The translations under genes and the position numbers were made by a program. From positions 42,445-106,444 of the forward strand of contig CAYMGM010000006.1 in NCBI GenBank assembly GCA_964390005.1: a stretch of DNA of 64,000 nt, written 5' to 3'. Within the stretch, counting starts at the first letter, position 1. The number at the start of each line of letters is the position of its first letter. Source of the DNA: CAYMGM01 sp964390005. Lineage in GTDB: Bacteria; Pseudomonadota; Alphaproteobacteria; UBA9219. Below the pieces are notes generated by a model. That model saw only the letters and a program-made list of their open reading frames with translations, was not told where the DNA came from and searched no databases. This document shows positions 62,274 to 64,000 of the stretch, one piece after another.

Positions 62274-63398
62274 ATGGATAATGCAACCACATCGCATCCT
62301 TGGCGCGCGATTAAGCGCCGTAAAAGCCGTCAAATCATGGTTGGCAATGTCGCCGTTGGCGGCGATGCGCCGATCTCGGTTCAGTCTATGACAAATACGC
62401 CAACGGCTGACGCTCAAGCGACGATTGCACAGATCTTGGCGCTGGAAGAAGTGGGCGCGGATATTGTGCGCGTGTCGTGCCCGACGGAAGAAGCGACGGC
62501 AGCGATGAAAGACATCGTGCGCGGCGTGCATGTGCCGATCGTGGCGGATATTCATTTCCATTACAAACGCGGCATCGAAGCCGCCGAAGCGGGCGCGGCG
62601 TGTTTGCGTATCAACCCCGGCAATATCGGCTCGGATGAACGCGTCAAAGAAGTGGTCAAAGCCGCCAAAGACAACAATTGCGCGATCCGCATCGGCGTGA
62701 ATGCCGCATCGCTTGAGCAGAACTTACTCGAGAAATACGGCGAGCCGTGTCCCGAAGCGATGGTTGAAAGCGCGCAGCATCACATTCGCATTTTAGAAGA
62801 TCACGATTTCTTCAATTTCAAGATCAGCGTGAAGGCCTCGGACGTTTTCTTGGGCGTTGCCGCTTATCGCGCCTTGGCCGCTGCCTGCGATTATCCTTTG
62901 CATTTGGGGATCACCGAAGCGGGCGGTTTTCGCGCGGGCACCGTGAAAAGCGCCATTGGTCTCGGCGCGCTTTTGTGGGACGGCATTGGCGATACGATCC
63001 GCGTCTCGCTGTCGGCGGATCCCGTTGAAGAGGTCAAGGTTGGTTTCGATATTCTGAAATCGCTGGGCCTGCGCAGCCGTGGCATTTCGATTATTTCCTG
63101 CCCCACCTGCGCACGCCGCGGGTTTGACGTGATCAAAACGGCGGAAGTGTTGGAACAACGTCTGGCGCACATTACGACGCCGCTTTCGGTGTCGATTATG
63201 GGCTGCGTTGTCAACGGCCCCGGCGAAGCGTTGCATACGGATATTGGTATCACGGGCGGCGGCGGCGGCTTTCAGCAGATCTATATCAAGGGCAAAGCCG
63301 ATCACCGCATCAAAGACGAAGATATCGTCGAGCATTTGGTCGAATTGATCGAAGCGCGCGTCGCCGAAATCGAAGCCGAGAAGGCCAAGAAGGCTTAA
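62274..63398 (+). CDS. ispG: 4-hydroxy-3-methylbut-2-enyl-diphosphate synthase (IspG)
   Basis: Iron-sulfur reductase of the MEP pathway, 374 residues. VQSMTNTPTADAQATIAQI near the start and VRVSCPTEEATAAMKDI place it. The cluster ligands are in IISCPTCARRGFDV and SIMGCVVNGPGEA. AAGGAGAAGACGC precedes the ATG at 62274. It joins ispE in the pathway. The NUDIX gene begins at the stop. Confidence 0.97.
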   Translation: MDNATTSHPWRAIKRRKSRQIMVGNVAVGGDAPISVQSMTNTPTADAQATIAQILALEEVGADIVRVSCPTEEATAAMKDIVRGVHVPIVADIHFHYKRGIEAAEAGAACLRINPGNIGSDERVKEVVKAAKDNNCAIRIGVNAASLEQNLLEKYGEPCPEAMVESAQHHIRILEDHDFFNFKISVKASDVFLGVAAYRALAAACDYPLHLGITEAGGFRAGTVKSAIGLGALLWDGIGDTIRVSLSADPVEEVKVGFDILKSLGLRSRGISIISCPTCARRGFDVIKTAEVLEQRLAHITTPLSVSIMGCVVNGPGEALHTDIGITGGGGGFQQIYIKGKADHRIKDEDIVEHLVELIEARVAEIEAEKAKKA

Positions 63399-63841
63399 GT
63401 GGAACGTTTCAAGCTTATCCCGGCTGTGTATGCCTTGATTTGGCGTGAAAACGAAATTCTTTTGTCTTTGCGCCAAAACACCGGTTTTGCAGACGGGCTT
63501 TATGGGCTTGTTTCCGGCCATTTGGATGGCGGTGAAAGCGCGACTGAGGGGCTACGCCGCGAGATCCGCGAAGAAAGCGGCATTGACGTATTAGCCGAAA
63601 ATCTGGCTATCAAGTTGGTGATGCACCGCTTGTCCACCGACTGCGAAGCCGTAGATTTTTCTTTGAAACGTGCATATTGTCCGACACCATCCATAACGCC
63701 GAGCCCGATAAATGTGGCGATCTGGCTTTCTTTCCGCTGACCGCTTTGCCTGCGAACATGGTGCCTTATATTCGCGATGCGCTTGGCGCGATCATGCGTG
63801 GCCAAACCTACTGGGAATATGGCTGGTCAAAACCATCCTAA
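63399..63841 (+). pseudogene. NUDIX hydrolase gene with a frameshift
   Basis: GTG start immediately after the ispG stop. The NUDIX box GHLDGGESATEGLRREIREE (then SGIDV) is intact. After VDF the frame stops at 63738-63740 with unrelated residues, but the +1 frame continues FETCILSDTIHNAEPDKCGD and LAFFPLTALPANMVPYIRDA to WEYGWSKPS and a TAA at 63839-63841, the normal family end. Adding one T to the TTTTT at 63656-63660 restores one frame of 147 residues. This is a real frameshift, a sequencing slip, or slippage; unresolved. Confidence 0.85.
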
Positions 63842-63842
63842 C

Positions 63843-63981
63843 CCGGCGTGGCGCCGGGGCCGTCTGTTTGAGAGGCTCATCGGCTTCATAGAGGTATGCG
63901 GTATTATCCTGCATCGCCTGTTTTGCCTGTTTCCCCCCTTTTTTTGTCATCCCCGCGGAGGCGGGGATCCAGGGGGCTTGG
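63843..63981 (+). repeat. Composite repeat copy at the window end
   Basis: CCGGCGTGGCGCCGG (63843-63857) matches the left end of the element at 54225. It is followed by the core CCGTCTGTTTGAGAGGCTCA (63860 onward, ending at 63900), then a TATCCTGC, and the palindrome GTCATCCCCGCGGAGGCGGG at 63946. Continues toward the window edge. It lies directly after the NUDIX stop. Confidence 0.85.
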
Positions 63982-64000
63982 CCATTGGCGAAGATGTTTC

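Noticed and set aside
1..64000. tRNA or rRNA genes
   Set aside because: No T-loop GGTTCRAATCC pattern or rRNA segment noticed on either strand by eye; a tRNAscan run would settle it.

Overview
The window reads as a chromosomal segment of an alphaproteobacterium with moderate GC content. It holds about 60 genes, almost all housekeeping or envelope genes, and no phage, insertion sequence with a transposase, CRISPR array, rRNA or tRNA that I can see. The class call rests on a MucR/Ros regulator, an OlsB-like ornithine-lipid acyltransferase, the maf - short RNase E/G - yacG cluster, a RodZ-like gene next to ispG, a TerC protein, and flagellar genes arranged in two divergent groups. Genus cannot be told from the sequence alone.

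Layout. 1-6065: chemoreceptor, then the phosphate transporter operon pstS-pstC-pstA-pstB (no phoU). 6142-15002: AT-rich membrane protein, ispE, M23 peptidoglycan peptidase, a large autotransporter, gap, a GNAT acetyltransferase. 15004-20904: minus-strand envelope genes (DUF4349 lipoprotein, PagL-like lipid A deacylase, a cysteine-rich secreted protein), prfA, rpmB and ubiG, with one small orphan gene at 19215. 21050-27051: lysC, an SDR, nitronate monooxygenase, metallophosphoesterase, DUF333 protein and terC with a structured leader. 27076-30888: panC, a glycosyltransferase-like gene, a small ORF, a histidine phosphatase, an isochorismatase-fold hydrolase and a lipoprotein. 30915-38073: yacG, rng, maf, flhB, fliR, fliQ, fliE, flgC, flgB on minus; an FlhB-tail protein, a small gene, fliO and fliP on plus. 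38155-43867: a PilT/DotB-type ATPase, sucA, then a deaminase plus LOG-family pair. 43957-49015: lolC-lolD, mucR, olsB, a prepilin and a phosphatase-like protein. 49185-63841: thrS, infC (AUC start), argG, two related unknown genes, aroC, fabI, a ROK kinase, an HTH regulator, a solute-binding-like protein, a RodZ-like protein, ispG and a frameshifted NUDIX gene.

The least ordinary content is: (1) two tandem paralogous genes of a family I do not recognise (54452-55846); (2) a two-gene unit pairing a zinc deaminase with a LOG-type nucleotide hydrolase, whose ribosome binding site is buried in a perfect hairpin; (3) a composite intergenic repeat family with seven core copies, one of them arranged as a MITE-like element with terminal inverted repeats; (4) several leaders with terminator-like hairpins (pstS, pstC, terC, infC) that suggest RNA-level control; and (5) a LMW-phosphatase homologue lacking its catalytic cysteine. 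All function calls are by reading the translated sequence; no search was run.
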